A DNA stretch of 64,000 nucleotides from the NCBI RefSeq assembly GCF_040822085.1, contig NZ_CP162006.1, positions 3,844,001-3,908,000 of the forward strand, in the 5' to 3' direction. Of the stretch, positions 62,097 to 64,000 are shown in pieces. Numbering within the stretch: position 1 is the stretch's first letter; each line of letters starts with the position of its first letter. The DNA is from Rhodoferax sp. WC2427. GTDB taxonomy: Bacteria > Pseudomonadota > Gammaproteobacteria > Burkholderiales > Burkholderiaceae_C. Below the pieces are notes generated by a model. It saw only the letters and a list, made by a program, of their open reading frames with translations. It was not told where the DNA came from and did not search any database. The position numbers and the translations under genes were made by a program.

Positions 62097-64000
62097 ATGC
62101 GCTATCCGCATTTGTTTGAGCCCATCCGCCTGAACCAGGTGCTGTTGCGCAACCGCATCGTCAGTACCGCACATGCCGAGGTGTACGCCGAGGGTGGCAA
62201 TCCCACCGAACGCTACATCCGCTACTACGAAGAAAAAGCCAAGGGCGGCGTGGGCCTGGCCATCTGCGGTGGCTCCAGCCCGGTGTCGCGGGACAGCCCC
62301 TGGTCGTGGTGGAGCTCCATCAACCTGGCCACCAACAAGGTCATCGAACCGCTGGCCACGCTGGCCGACACCATGCACAAGCATGGCGCGAAACTGATGA
62401 TCCAGGCCACCCACATGGGGCGGCGCAACGCCTGGCACGGCTTTGACTGGCCGCACCTGGTCAGCCCCTCGGGCATCCGGGAGCCGGTGCACCGTGGCAA
62501 CGCCAAAACCATCGAAATCGAAGAAATCCGCCGCATCGCCGCCGACTACGGCCGCGCCGCCAAGCGCGTCAAGGATGCGGGCCTGGACGGCATCGAGATC
62601 TCTGCCGCGCACCAGCAACTGATCGACCAGTTCTGGAGCCCCCGCGTCAACCACCGCACCGACGAATACGGCGGCAGCCTGGAAAACCGCCTGCGCTTCG
62701 GCATGGAAGTGCTGCACGCGGTGCGCGAACAGGTGGGTGCGGACTTCTGCGTGGGCATGCGCATGTGCGGCGACGAATTCCACGAAGACGGCATCAGCCA
62801 CGAGATGGCCAAGGAAATCGCCCAGGCCATGAGCGAGAGCGGCCTGATCGACTTTCTGAGCGTGGTCGGCTCCGGTGCCGACACCCATAACACCCTGGTG
62901 AACTGCATGCCGCCGATGGCGCTGCCGCCCGAGCCGTTTGTGCACCTGGCCGCCGGCATCAAGTCCGTCAGCAAAGTACCGGTAATGCACGCCCAGAGCA
63001 TCCGCGATGCATCGCAAGCCGAGCGCATCCTGGCCACCGGCATGGTGGACATGGTGGGCATGACCCGCGCGCAGATTGCCGACCCGCACATGGTCATCAA
63101 GATCCGCGACGGCAAGGAAGACCAGATCAAGCAATGCGTCGGTGCCAACTACTGCATTGACCGCCAGTACAACGGCCTGGACGTGCTGTGTATCCAGAAC
63201 GCCGCCACCAGCCGCGAAGAAACCATGCCCCACGTGATCGAAAAGACCACGGGCGTACGCCGCAAGGTGGTGGTGGTGGGCGCAGGCCCTGCCGGGCTGG
63301 AAGCGGCCCGCGTGGCCCGCGAGCGTGGCCACGATGTGGTGCTGTTCGAGAAGAACACACTGGTGGGCGGGCAGGTCAACCTGGCTGCCAAGCCGCCCAA
63401 GCGCGAGCAGATGGCCGGCATCATCCGCTGGTTCGACATGGAAACCGTGCGCCTGGGCGTGGACCGCCGCCTCGGCGTGGCGGCCACCCAGGAAATGATC
63501 CTGGCTGAAAAACCCGACATCGTGGTGATGGCCACCGGTGGCGTGCCCCATACCGGCCAAACCCCCGCCTGGGGCGCCGCTGAAGGCCTGTGCGTCAGCG
63601 GCTGGGACATCCTGTCCGGTGCCGTGGCGCCGGGCGAGAACGTCCTGGTGTACGACAGCATCAGCACCCATGCGGGCACCGGCGTGGCCGACTTCATCGC
63701 GGCCCGCGGCAAGCTGGTGGAGATCGTCACCCCCGACGTGAAAGTGGCCGACGACGTGGGCGGCACCACCTTCCCCATCTTCTACCGCCAGCTCTACGCC
63801 AACGGCGTGATTCAGACCCCCAACCACTGGCTGGAGAAGGTCTACCGCGAAGGCGACAAGATGATTGCCGTGCTGAAAAACGAGTACACCGAAGCGCTGG
63901 AAGAGCGTGCCGTGGACCAGGTGGTCATTGAAAACGGCATCCTGCCGAACGACGGCCTGTACTGGCAGCTCAAACCCCTGTCGATGAACAAGGGCCAGAC
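62097..64000 (+). CDS. DgcA-like dimethylglycine demethylase (TMADH family), cut by window end
   Basis: The first 634 residues of a flavoprotein of the trimethylamine dehydrogenase/2,4-dienoyl-CoA reductase type; the 3' end lies outside the window. The N-terminal FMN barrel (MRYPHLFEPIRLNQVLLRNR; LIDQFWSPRVNHRTDEYGG) is followed by the iron-sulfur region and an FAD/NAD domain (KVVVVGAGPAGLEAARVA). The 4Fe-4S motif normally reads CxxCxxC...C, but here is CVGANYC...CIQN with the second Cys replaced by Ala. Position after a V4R gene fits dimethylglycine demethylation to sarcosine. Confidence 0.85.
   Translation, partial: MRYPHLFEPIRLNQVLLRNRIVSTAHAEVYAEGGNPTERYIRYYEEKAKGGVGLAICGGSSPVSRDSPWSWWSSINLATNKVIEPLATLADTMHKHGAKLMIQATHMGRRNAWHGFDWPHLVSPSGIREPVHRGNAKTIEIEEIRRIAADYGRAAKRVKDAGLDGIEISAAHQQLIDQFWSPRVNHRTDEYGGSLENRLRFGMEVLHAVREQVGADFCVGMRMCGDEFHEDGISHEMAKEIAQAMSESGLIDFLSVVGSGADTHNTLVNCMPPMALPPEPFVHLAAGIKSVSKVPVMHAQSIRDASQAERILATGMVDMVGMTRAQIADPHMVIKIRDGKEDQIKQCVGANYCIDRQYNGLDVLCIQNAATSREETMPHVIEKTTGVRRKVVVVGAGPAGLEAARVARERGHDVVLFEKNTLVGGQVNLAAKPPKREQMAGIIRWFDMETVRLGVDRRLGVAATQEMILAEKPDIVVMATGGVPHTGQTPAWGAAEGLCVSGWDILSGAVAPGENVLVYDSISTHAGTGVADFIAARGKLVEIVTPDVKVADDVGGTTFPIFYRQLYANGVIQTPNHWLEKVYREGDKMIAVLKNEYTEALEERAVDQVVIENGILPNDGLYWQLKPLSMNKGQ

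Overview
The window is GC-rich, densely coded chromosomal DNA. The gene order suggests a betaproteobacterium of the family Comamonadaceae (Rhodoferax/Acidovorax-like). Pointers are the yqgE-ruvX-pyrR-pyrB-pyrX-plsC order, the cox/ctaG/SURF1/ctaA/ctaB cluster with its DUF2970 and DUF2909 satellites, glcDEF, DUF1841, and tamA-tamB. This placement is inference from gene content and order; no ribosomal RNA gene is present to confirm it. No intact transposon, prophage or CRISPR array was found.

Layout. 1-8.8 kb: a membrane diguanylate cyclase, a low-molecular-weight phosphatase, a DUF72 protein divergent from a UvrD-type helicase with a LexA-like box between them, glmS divergent from an Lrp/AsnC regulator, and a small zinc-ribbon protein. 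9-16 kb: an NCS2 purine permease divergent from glcDEF (glycolate oxidase), an OsmC protein, and rpoH behind a perfect CIRCE element. 16-26 kb, nearly all on the minus strand: biogenesis and structural genes of an aa3/caa3-type cytochrome c oxidase (DUF2244, coxB, coxA, a 38-residue assembly protein, ctaG, DUF2970, coxC, then SURF1, an Sco-like protein, ctaA, ctaB, sco1). 26-35.5 kb: housekeeping genes (methyltransferase, comF, L-threonine aldolase, trmL, MaoC hydratase, ParA, a KefF/KefC-like pair, a WYL regulator, DUF1841, cytochrome c4). 35.5-43.3 kb: a MoxR/VWA pair and tamA-tamB, then tRNA-Arg(CCT). 43.5-48 kb: an OsmC protein, a PaiB-type flavoprotein, and an AT-rich island with one unrecognised gene and two family-2 glycosyltransferases, probably horizontally acquired. 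48-52.7 kb: the pyrimidine operon yqgE-ruvX-pyrR-pyrB-pyrX-plsC, in which pyrX is a dihydroorotase homologue without its metal-binding histidines. 53-64 kb: a glycine-betaine/sarcosine catabolic locus (soxBDAG, glyA, a dipeptidase-like protein, a betaine-type ABC binding protein, a V4R-domain protein and a DgcA-like demethylase cut by the window end). These genes would strip methyl groups from dimethylglycine and sarcosine, and SHMT would convert glycine and one-carbon units to serine.

The most unusual feature is a dispersed family of imperfect palindromes of about 55 bp. About ten copies carry a shared half ending in TAGCA. Several fill the gaps between genes, abut stop codons or (at trmL) supply one. 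Three to four lie inside reading frames: one encodes most of the lipoprotein signal peptide of Sco1, and the others encode related short helices in a methyltransferase, a Kef-type antiporter and possibly DUF1841. It looks like a REP/MITE-like element whose copies have been domesticated as coding sequence.
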